This document shows positions 1 to 5,158 of a DNA stretch of 5,158 nucleotides, piece after piece. The translations under genes and the position numbers were made by a program. Under the pieces are notes generated by a model. It did no database searches. It saw nothing but the letters and a program-made list of their open reading frames with translations, and had not been told where the DNA came from. The DNA lies in assembly GCA_008081325.1 (NCBI GenBank), contig VMCO01000021.1, positions 1 through 5,158 of the forward strand. Direction: 5' to 3'. Positions within the stretch are counted from its first letter, which is position 1; each line of letters starts with the position of its first letter. The stretch is from Flavobacteriaceae bacterium (GTDB lineage: Bacteria; Bacteroidota; Bacteroidia; Flavobacteriales; Flavobacteriaceae).

Positions 1-1138
1 CGTTACATATAGCGGCTATACCGTTTTTTTTATTAGAATGATGTAAGCTGTGAATTAGTGTGGTTAATATTCTTGCACCAGAGCAACCTAGTGGATGTCC
101 AAGAGAAACTGCACCTCCGTTAATATTAACTTTATCCTTGTCTAGCTTTAATAATTCTATATTAACGAGTGGTACCATAGAAAAAGCTTCATTTATTTCA
201 AATAAATCAATCTCGTTAATATCTGTATTTGTTATTTTGGTTAGTTTTTCAATCGCATTTTTCGGAGCAATAGTGAATAGATCAGGTTTTGTTGCCGAAT
301 CAGTAAATCCTACTATTTCTGCAATAGGTTTAATATTAAGATCTTTAGCTTTTTGCTCATTCATCAGAATTAAAATCGAAGCACCATCACTGATTGGAGA
401 TGAGCTAGCTGCAGTAATAGATCCGTTTTTAACAAATGCAGGGTTTAATTTTGAGATTTTATCAAAGTTAACCTTGGAAATTTGCTCATCTTCATCAACA
501 ATAACTTCTTTTCCTTTTCTGTCAATGTATTTGACTGGTATTATTTCATTTTTGAATAAGCCGTTTTTACTAGAGTTTATAGAACGATTATAGGATAATT
601 TAGTGTATTCATCCTGAAGATTCCTAGATATTTTATATTTTGAAGAGCAATTATCAGCAAGAACCCCCATTGAATCATTACTATAAACATCTGTTAATCC
701 GTCTAACATTAAGCTATCTTTAGCAGTTGAGTTGCCATACTTTTGAGGCTTCCTAAGATTTATATAATGAGGAGCATTACTCATGCTTTCTATACCTCCA
801 GCAATTACAACTTCATTAATACCTAGCTGAATTGATTGAGCTGCTAATGAAACTGCTTTCATTCCTGATGAACAAACCTTATTTACAGTTGAGCAAGGAA
901 TGTTCGAGTCTAGTTTTAAACTCATGGCTATTTGTTTTGCAGGTGCTTGACCACAACCAGTTTGTAAAACTTGACCTATAATTAGTTCATCTATTAATGT
1001 TTTATCTAGGTTAATATTGGAAATAGCCCCTTCTAAAGCGGTTATTCCTAAATCTACTGCGCTTAAATTAGATAATGATCCCATGAAACAACCTAAAGGT
1101 GTTCTTACAGCACTTACTATGACTACCTTATTTTGCAT
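1..1138 (-). CDS. Thiolase (acetyl-CoA C-acyltransferase family), 3' end cut by window edge
   Basis: The protein is a cytoplasmic thiolase, which condenses two acyl-CoAs or cleaves 3-ketoacyl-CoA with CoA. Translating the minus strand from the ATG at 1138 gives 379 residues with no stop. The N-terminus MQNKVVIVSAVRTPLG is typical of the family. The nucleophile is Cys89 in NKVCSSGMKA. GGIESMSNAPHY lies at 114-125 and NEAF in the C-terminal half. His348 lies in GHPLGCSG, and the second active-site Cys378 in AICN at the window edge. The three catalytic residues fall at the same numbers as in the Zoogloea ramigera enzyme (89, 348, 378), which supports this start. Usual family length is about 390, so only about a dozen residues are missing. 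The loop reads DSMG at 155-158, with Ser where Zoogloea has His156; Phe stands where it has Met288. The exact acyl-chain preference is therefore open: acetoacetyl-CoA thiolase or 3-ketoacyl-CoA thiolase. No Shine-Dalgarno is seen. It is transcribed divergently from the HD gene. Confidence 0.96.
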   Translation of the reverse strand, partial: MQNKVVIVSAVRTPLGCFMGSLSNLSAVDLGITALEGAISNINLDKTLIDELIIGQVLQTGCGQAPAKQIAMSLKLDSNIPCSTVNKVCSSGMKAVSLAAQSIQLGINEVVIAGGIESMSNAPHYINLRKPQKYGNSTAKDSLMLDGLTDVYSNDSMGVLADNCSSKYKISRNLQDEYTKLSYNRSINSSKNGLFKNEIIPVKYIDRKGKEVIVDEDEQISKVNFDKISKLNPAFVKNGSITAASSSPISDGASILILMNEQKAKDLNIKPIAEIVGFTDSATKPDLFTIAPKNAIEKLTKITNTDINEIDLFEINEAFSMVPLVNIELLKLDKDKVNINGGAVSLGHPLGCSGARILTTLIHSLHHSNKKNGIAAICN

Positions 1139-1217
1139 ATGTTTGTTTTTCTAAAGTTAATAAAATATTAAATTGTATTAAGCTTTTAAATATTTAGTAA
1201 ATTTATTAATAATTAAT
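1139..1217. promoter_or_regulatory. Divergent intergenic region, presumed to carry both promoters
   Basis: This 79-base, almost purely A/T spacer separates the starts of the thiolase (minus) and the HD-domain gene (plus), so both promoters would be expected here. On the minus strand TAACTTTA (1159 to 1152) matches the Bacteroidota -7 consensus TAnnTTTG at all but the last base, but I see no TTTG -33 element at the right distance. On the plus strand TTTG occurs at 1142-1145 with only a poor -7 candidate (TTAAATTG at 1168-1175). The location is inferred from the gene layout; the individual boxes are weak. No operator-like inverted repeat was found. Confidence 0.3.
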
Positions 1218-3287
1218 ATGAGTAAACTATTCAACAGCATCAATAAAGGTTTTTCAAGAATATTTAGAATTTTATTATTTATTTTTTCTGCCTTCCTAAT
1301 TATTTATTTTTTCCCAAAAAGCGGAAAATTTAAATATAGTTTTGAAAATGGTAGACCATGGCAATCAGAAAACTTGTATGCTCCTTTTGATTTTGCGATT
1401 AAAAAAACGAATGAAGAGATAAATGATGAAATTAATATAGCAAAGATCAATACACCTTTATTCTTTGAAGTTGACACTACTTTTATTAATAAATCTTCCG
1501 ATTTATTAGATGAAAGGCTTAATGAATTAAATAATGATTCATTATTTAATGTATACGGTGAAAGTGAATTAGTAAACATTAAAACTAATTCATTAAAAAT
1601 TATAAACGAAGTATACTCAATCGGGTTGATTGAAGAAAACTATGATTTTAAAGAAAGTCAACAAGTATCTCTGTTACTTAACAATAAAGTTGTGAATTCA
1701 ACATCATATGATAAATTAATCAAACCTGAGAATCTTATCACATTCATTAATAATAGAATCATTGAATTAAATATTGAATTATATAAATCACAAATTATAT
1801 CTCTTGTTTTTGATGTTATAACTCCTAATATAATTTACAATAAGATTCTTTCAGATGAATCAATAAATGAAGTAACTAATAATATTTCTCCAAATAGAGG
1901 ATTTGTGGAGAAAGAAACACTAATAATTTCAAAGGGTGAAATTGTTGAAGGTGAAAAATTAATAATTCTTGAGTCATTAAAAAATGAGTATGAAGTCAAT
2001 AGTTCGTCTTTTTCAGATTTATATTTAATAATCTCAGCCTATTCGTTGTTGGTTATTTTGTCTCTTTTAATGATAGTTCTTTTCATAAGAAAATTTGAAA
2101 GAAATATTTATGAAAACAACAATAAAATTGCTTTTGTCTATTTCAATATAACGCTAATCATCTTAATTACCACTTGGGTAATTGATGTTAATTCAAATTA
2201 TGTATATATAATTCCACTTTGTATAATTCCTTTACTGTTTAAGGCATTTTTTGATTCAAGAATTGCTTTTTTTATACACTCTGTAACAATAATGCTTTTG
2301 GGCTTTATAGTCCCCAATAGCTATGAGTTTATATTCCTAAACATAATTGCAGGTGTTGTAACAATTCTTACTTCAGATAATATTTATAAAAGGGCAAACT
2401 TATTTATTGCTGTAGCACAAATAACATTGGTATACATGTTGGCTTATTTTTCATTTTATGTCATTCATGAAGGTAATATTGAAAACTTACAGCTAAATAA
2501 TTTTGCTTTATTCATTCTTTGTGGATTATTAACACTTTTTATTTACCCTCTCATATACATATATGAAAAATTATTTTCACTTGTTTCCGACGTATCTCTT
2601 TTAGAATTATCTGATACTAATTCAAGCCTCCTAAAAGAATTGTCAAATAAAGCACCTGGCACCTTTCATCATTCATTGAATGTAGCGAATTTAGCAGAAG
2701 CATGTGCTAACGAGATCAATGCAAACGCTTTATTATCTAGAGTAGGGGCTCTACATCATGATGTGGGTAAGATAAAAAACCCATCATATTTCACAGAAAA
2801 TCAACTTTCTGAACAAAATTTACACAATAAACTATCTACTTATGAAAGCGTTAATGTAATCAAACAACATGTTTCAGATGGGGTCAAATTAGCTAAGAGT
2901 GCAGGAATTCCTGAAAGAATTATAGAGTTTATTAAAACTCATCACGGAACAAATCTTATTTCATACTTTTATAATAAAGAGCTTGAAATATCTAAGGATG
3001 TGAAAAGAGATGATTTCTGTTATAATGGACCAAAACCATTTAGTGTTGAAATGGCAATAGTTATGATGTGTGATTCCGTTGAAGCTGCAACTAAGAGTCT
3101 TGACAAGCCTACTAATGAAAAAATTGATTCATTTGTAGAAAATATTATTGATAAGCAAATAGAGAATGAACAATTTGTAAATTGTGAACTTACTTTTAAA
3201 AATATTTCTACCATTAAGTCCGTACTAAAAGATAAATTAAAAAATATTTATCATGTAAGGGTTGAATACCCTGAATTAAGTAAATAA
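1218..3287 (+). CDS. pgpH: PgpH-type 7TM-HD membrane phosphohydrolase (probable c-di-AMP phosphodiesterase)
   Basis: This 689-residue protein has the full PgpH layout: a membrane anchor at about 14-33, an extracytoplasmic 7TMR-HDED-type domain at about 40-265 ending in the typical ISKGEIVEGEKL, seven membrane helices at about 269-291, 304-323, 327-342, 349-365, 369-384, 394-416 and 428-449, then a cytoplasmic HD domain at about 470-670. The HD metal-site candidates are all present: His484/His485 in PGTFHHSLNVANLAEA, His514-Asp515 in HHDVGK, His551, His575/His576 in THHGT and Asp619 in MMCDS. The HDIG signature reads HDVG, a conservative change. Characterised members (Listeria PgpH) hydrolyse cyclic di-AMP to pApA; that activity here is inferred from architecture, and the symbol is given on the same basis. 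Length fits the family (about 690-720). ATG 1218 places the anchor correctly; there is no Shine-Dalgarno upstream. No cyclase gene lies in the window. The tRNA cluster follows 80 bases downstream on the same strand. Confidence 0.95.
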   Translation: MSKLFNSINKGFSRIFRILLFIFSAFLIIYFFPKSGKFKYSFENGRPWQSENLYAPFDFAIKKTNEEINDEINIAKINTPLFFEVDTTFINKSSDLLDERLNELNNDSLFNVYGESELVNIKTNSLKIINEVYSIGLIEENYDFKESQQVSLLLNNKVVNSTSYDKLIKPENLITFINNRIIELNIELYKSQIISLVFDVITPNIIYNKILSDESINEVTNNISPNRGFVEKETLIISKGEIVEGEKLIILESLKNEYEVNSSSFSDLYLIISAYSLLVILSLLMIVLFIRKFERNIYENNNKIAFVYFNITLIILITTWVIDVNSNYVYIIPLCIIPLLFKAFFDSRIAFFIHSVTIMLLGFIVPNSYEFIFLNIIAGVVTILTSDNIYKRANLFIAVAQITLVYMLAYFSFYVIHEGNIENLQLNNFALFILCGLLTLFIYPLIYIYEKLFSLVSDVSLLELSDTNSSLLKELSNKAPGTFHHSLNVANLAEACANEINANALLSRVGALHHDVGKIKNPSYFTENQLSEQNLHNKLSTYESVNVIKQHVSDGVKLAKSAGIPERIIEFIKTHHGTNLISYFYNKELEISKDVKRDDFCYNGPKPFSVEMAIVMMCDSVEAATKSLDKPTNEKIDSFVENIIDKQIENEQFVNCELTFKNISTIKSVLKDKLKNIYHVRVEYPELSK

Positions 3288-3305
3288 AAAAAAATCACAT
3301 ATAGT

Positions 3306-3347
3306 TGCGTTGTTGGTAATGAAAAACTATTTTTGCAACCGCATTTT
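3306..3347 (+). terminator. Possible weak terminator hairpin after the HD-domain gene
   Basis: The 80-base spacer between the HD-gene stop and the first tRNA holds one candidate stem. TGCG plus TTG (3306-3312) can pair with CAA plus CGCA (3336-3343, one bulged C), followed by only four T's (3344-3347). The loop is long, about 23 bases. An alternative AT-only stem pairs ATAGTT (3301-3306) with AACTAT (3325-3330), followed by T's. Neither is strong, so read-through into the tRNAs is possible. Confidence 0.25.
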
Positions 3348-3367
3348 ATTAAATACTTTATAGTATT

Positions 3368-3454
3368 GGAGAGGTGCCAGAGTGGTAATGGAGCAGATTG
3401 CTAATCTGTCGACGTGCAAACGTCGCCAGGGTTCGAATCCCTGTCTCTCCGCCA
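3368..3454 (+). tRNA. tRNA-Ser, anticodon GCT
   Basis: The acceptor stem GGAGAGG (3368-3374) pairs with TCTCTCC (3444-3450, one G-T pair), followed by discriminator G3451 and an encoded CCA at 3452-3454. The anticodon loop TTGCTAA is closed by GCAGA/TCTGT and places GCT at 3400-3402, reading AGC and AGT serine codons. A long variable arm (GACG stem with CGTC, about 3411-3424) confirms a class II tRNA, as expected for serine. The T arm contains GGTTCGAATCC. It is the first gene of a three-tRNA cluster and the only one with a genomic CCA. The next tRNA begins after three bases. Confidence 0.97.
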
Positions 3455-3457
3455 TCT

Positions 3458-3532
3458 CGGGGTGTAGCGTAGCCCGGTTATCGCGCCGCGTTTGGGACGC
3501 GGAGGTCGCAGGTTCGAATCCTGCCACCCCGA
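3458..3532 (+). tRNA. tRNA-Pro, anticodon TGG
   Basis: The acceptor stem CGGGGTG (3458-3464) pairs perfectly with CACCCCG (3525-3531), with discriminator A3532. The anticodon stem CCGCG/CGCGG closes the loop TTTGGGA, with TGG at 3493-3495 reading CCA and, by wobble, other proline codons. The T arm contains GGTTCGAATCC. C as the first acceptor base and A as discriminator are usual for bacterial tRNA-Pro. CCA is not encoded: the following bases are CAT, so a CCA-adding enzyme must finish the end. It lies only three bases after tRNA-Ser, so both must be cut from one precursor. Confidence 0.97.
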
Positions 3533-3545
3533 CATAATTTAGTAA

Positions 3546-3619
3546 GGTCGCGTAGCTCAGCTGGATAGAGCATCTGCCTTCTAAGCAGACGGTCAAAGGT
3601 TCGAATCCTTTCGCGATCA
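3546..3619 (+). tRNA. tRNA-Arg, anticodon TCT
   Basis: The acceptor stem GGTCGCG (3546-3552) pairs with CGCGATC (3612-3618, one G-T pair), with discriminator A3619. The D arm is AGCTCAGCTGGATAGAGC. The anticodon stem TCTGC/GCAGA closes the loop CTTCTAA, with TCT at 3580-3582 reading AGA and AGG arginine codons. The T arm contains GGTTCGAATCC. CCA is not encoded. It is the last tRNA of the cluster, 13 bases after tRNA-Pro and six bases before the terminator hairpin. AGA-reading fits an AT-rich genome; most arginines in the neighbouring HD gene are AGA. Confidence 0.97.
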
Positions 3620-3625
3620 CAGAAT

Positions 3626-3652
3626 AATCCTCACAATTGTGGGGATTTTTTT
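3626..3652 (+). terminator. Intrinsic terminator of the tRNA cluster
   Basis: An 8-bp stem ATCCTCAC (3627-3634) pairs with GTGGGGAT (3639-3646, one T-G pair) around an AATT loop and runs straight into seven T's. This is a textbook Rho-independent terminator for the plus-strand tRNA transcript. The convergent lipoprotein gene ends 17 bases further on. Read on the minus strand the same hairpin is followed only by a broken run (ATTATTCT), so it would be a poorer terminator in that direction. Confidence 0.85.
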
Positions 3653-3668
3653 ATTTAGCAAAGATAAT

Positions 3669-4331
3669 TTATTGTTGAATTTTTCTTGCTATTAGTAAAC
3701 CATTAACATCTAAGCAAGATCCAAGGAATGGAAGTCCTCCCCATGATTCAAAATTAAATGCCATAACATAAGGGAAATAACCTTCTTTTGTAGAAGACCA
3801 ATAGACAAGATTTTCATTAAAATTTCCAAAGCCTAAAGAATGTATATTACTATAAATAATTTCCATTGACCCACTGGAAGGTATAAACCAATCACTGTAT
3901 CCATTATAATTAAGATCGTATACTATTTTAAAGGCATAGTCATCACTTCCAAACTCAGTGCCGTTAGAACTATTATCATTTTGATTACCCTCAATTATCA
4001 GCTGTGTGTTTATATCACCATCACCAATATTATGGCTAGTGTCTAAATCAAAAACATCACCCCAAGCTACATCTCCAATTTCGGAATAGTCAGTAGCAAC
4101 AATTATTTCTCCATTATTAGGATTTACATGAAAAATAAATCCACCTCCATATTCAATCCCGTAAAATGATGAGATATCATTATAATTCAATATATCTAAA
4201 ATAGAAACACCGTTAGTCAAATTTTGTTTGATTGTTAGATTTGAATTATATTCAAAAGGGTTAAAGACAGGTTCATTTTCACAACTAATTAATGTTGCAA
4301 CTGAAAATAATATTAGTAATAAATTTCTCAT
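3669..4331 (-). CDS. Predicted lipoprotein with a DUF1566-like (Lcl C-terminal-like) domain
   Basis: The 220-residue protein begins with a lipoprotein signal peptide: MRN, a hydrophobic stretch at 4-16 and lipobox LISC with the acylated Cys17, followed by the acidic ENE. This predicts a lipid-anchored protein outside the inner membrane. Residues about 57-218 show the pattern of the DUF1566-like domain common in Bacteroidota surface proteins: YGGGFIFHV (61-69), a glycine/asparagine-rich IGDGDINTQ (102-110), GYSDWFIPSSGSMEIIY (144-160) and VYWSSTKEG (176-184). The usual form of these motifs is GGxIFY, GYSDWFLPSKDEL and YWSSSE, so GSM at the DEL position is a divergent feature. Residues 31-50 match the short helix often preceding the domain. 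The biochemical role of the domain is not established; surface attachment or ligand binding are guesses. It starts six bases after the stop of the AI-2E gene, so the two are probably co-transcribed. It ends facing the tRNA terminator. Confidence 0.88.
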   Translation of the reverse strand: MRNLLLILFSVATLISCENEPVFNPFEYNSNLTIKQNLTNGVSILDILNYNDISSFYGIEYGGGFIFHVNPNNGEIIVATDYSEIGDVAWGDVFDLDTSHNIGDGDINTQLIIEGNQNDNSSNGTEFGSDDYAFKIVYDLNYNGYSDWFIPSSGSMEIIYSNIHSLGFGNFNENLVYWSSTKEGYFPYVMAFNFESWGGLPFLGSCLDVNGLLIARKIQQ

Positions 4332-4337
4332 GATATT

Positions 4338-5158
4338 TTATTTAAATAATCTGCTTATAATTATTCTAGTATCAAAAAAACTAGAATATATAACTTTTAT
4401 TGTAGTGTAAATGGGGATAGCTATTATTAACCCAAAAATTCCAAATAATAGGCCAAAGAAAATTATAACCACAAAAACCTCAAGCGGATGAGACTTTATA
4501 GAGGAAGAGAAAATATAAGGTTGAAGTAAAAAATTATCAATCATCTGGATAAATGTAAATCCAGTTAATAACCATATGGAATTAATCAAAAAGTCATCTA
4601 ATATAAATGTGTCAAGATTATTAGTTGCTGATAATATTATCATCAAAATTATACTAATCAATGGGCCCAAATAAGGAATAATATTTAAAACAGCGCAAAT
4701 AAATGCAATAGCTAGTGAGTTTTCTACTCCTATTATTAAAAGTAGTAGTAAGTAAAAAACAAATAAAATTATAATCTGTATCAAAACACCTGAAAAATAT
4801 CTAGTAAGTAAATTTTCAATTTTTAAAAATGATTGAGATAGTTTTTTACCTTGTTTTGTTGGAAATTTACCTATCAGATTATCAAATAATTTATTTCCAT
4901 CTCTGAGTAGGAAAAAAGTAATAAATAAAACAGAGAGAATTCCAATACTCAAACTACCAATTTGAGATAATATGGAGTTGAATAACTTTGTAACAAATCC
5001 AAAATCGATTTCAGAAATAATATTTAAATCTGTAAAAAAATCTAATATGCTGATATTTTGACTATCAAAATAACTAACAATACCATCAATTGTTGTTTGA
5101 AATTTTTCTTTAAACTCATTTGTATTTAGTAAAGACAGATTTTTTCCTTGTCTGGATA
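4338..5158 (-). CDS. AI-2E/PerM-family membrane transporter, N-terminus outside the window
   Basis: The minus-strand frame is open from the window edge (first whole codon at 5156) to TAA at 4338-4340, giving 272 residues. Members usually have about 340-380 residues, so roughly the first 70-110 are missing. Numbering from the window edge, a soluble helical stretch (1-60) is followed by a membrane helix ending in FFLLRDG (81-87), a loop at about 88-120, and hydrophobic segments at about 123-142, 145-177, 193-212 and 226-252. Family signatures are NIIPYLGPLIS (158-168), LLQPYIFSSSIKSHPLEVF (210-228) and FGLLFGIFGLIIAIP (234-248). The family includes TqsA, linked to AI-2 export, and PerM-like proteins linked to Na+/H+ exchange; the sequence does not tell which substrate is moved. 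The TTG at 4952 is an internal Leu codon and not the start, because conserved-type sequence continues upstream. The lipoprotein gene follows after six bases. Confidence 0.92.
   Translation of the reverse strand, partial: SRQGKNLSLLNTNEFKEKFQTTIDGIVSYFDSQNISILDFFTDLNIISEIDFGFVTKLFNSILSQIGSLSIGILSVLFITFFLLRDGNKLFDNLIGKFPTKQGKKLSQSFLKIENLLTRYFSGVLIQIIILFVFYLLLLLIIGVENSLAIAFICAVLNIIPYLGPLISIILMIILSATNNLDTFILDDFLINSIWLLTGFTFIQMIDNFLLQPYIFSSSIKSHPLEVFVVIIFFGLLFGIFGLIIAIPIYTTIKVIYSSFFDTRIIISRLFK

Noticed and set aside
60..593. Plus-strand open frame of 177 codons
   Set aside because: It lies fully antisense to the thiolase, whose catalytic motifs prove the minus strand. Its Ser/Ile/Phe-rich translation matches no family I recognise.
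1304..1579. Minus-strand open frame of 91 codons
   Set aside because: It is a shadow of the extracytoplasmic domain of the HD protein, with no independent start context or motif.
3020..3214. Minus-strand open frame of 64 codons
   Set aside because: It is antisense to the end of the HD domain, including the conserved Asp619 region; the low-complexity translation is not a recognisable protein.
3368..3619. The tRNA cluster as an integration site of a mobile element
   Set aside because: No integrase gene, and no direct repeat of a tRNA 3' end, is seen in the flanking sequence within the window.
3327..3620. Minus-strand open frame of 97 codons across the tRNA cluster, containing GFEP-type repeats such as GFEPAT
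   Set aside because: It is antisense to all three tRNAs. The repeated GFEP motif is simply the reverse translation of the T-arm GGTTCGAATCC, a well-known source of false protein annotations.
4228..4410. Plus-strand open frame of 60 codons
   Set aside because: It is antisense to the lipoprotein signal peptide and the end of the AI-2E gene, both strongly supported by motifs on the minus strand.
4338..4952. A shorter AI-2E-family gene starting at TTG 4952
   Set aside because: The frame stays open to the window edge and the upstream translation looks like the rest of the family (helical region before the first membrane segment seen here). The TTG is an ordinary Leu codon.

Overview
The window looks like chromosomal DNA of a Bacteroidota bacterium, most likely of a Flavobacteriia-like lineage. 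Protein-coding and spacer DNA is strongly AT-rich, with GC-rich islands only at the tRNA genes. None of the visible starts has a Shine-Dalgarno-like GGAGG, which is typical of this phylum. The gene content also fits: a PgpH-type 7TM-HD protein, a DUF1566-like lipoprotein and an AI-2E-family membrane protein. This is inference from style and families; no ribosomal or other marker gene is present.

Layout from left to right: (1) positions 1-1138, minus strand, a thiolase cut by the window edge just after its third catalytic residue; (2) 1139-1217, a short divergent spacer; (3) 1218-3287, plus strand, a complete membrane HD-domain phosphohydrolase of the PgpH type; (4) 3368-3619, plus strand, a compact tRNA cluster Ser(GCT)-Pro(TGG)-Arg(TCT), closed by a strong intrinsic terminator at 3626-3652; (5) 3669-4331, minus strand, a lipoprotein with a DUF1566-like domain; (6) 4338 to the window end, minus strand, an AI-2E/PerM-family membrane protein whose N-terminus lies outside the window. 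There is no gene-free stretch above 300 bases.

Functionally these look like ordinary housekeeping neighbours, not one system. The thiolase belongs to acyl-CoA metabolism. The PgpH-like protein is expected to hydrolyse cyclic di-AMP. The tRNAs serve translation. The last two genes, 6 bases apart on one strand, probably share a transcript that converges on the tRNA cluster. I see no mobile element, CRISPR array, phage gene or defence system, and I do not claim an undescribed system. The points most worth a second look are the substrate-pocket substitutions in the thiolase, the weak separation between the HD gene and the tRNA cluster, the uneven encoding of CCA among the three tRNAs, and the lipoprotein/AI-2E pair.
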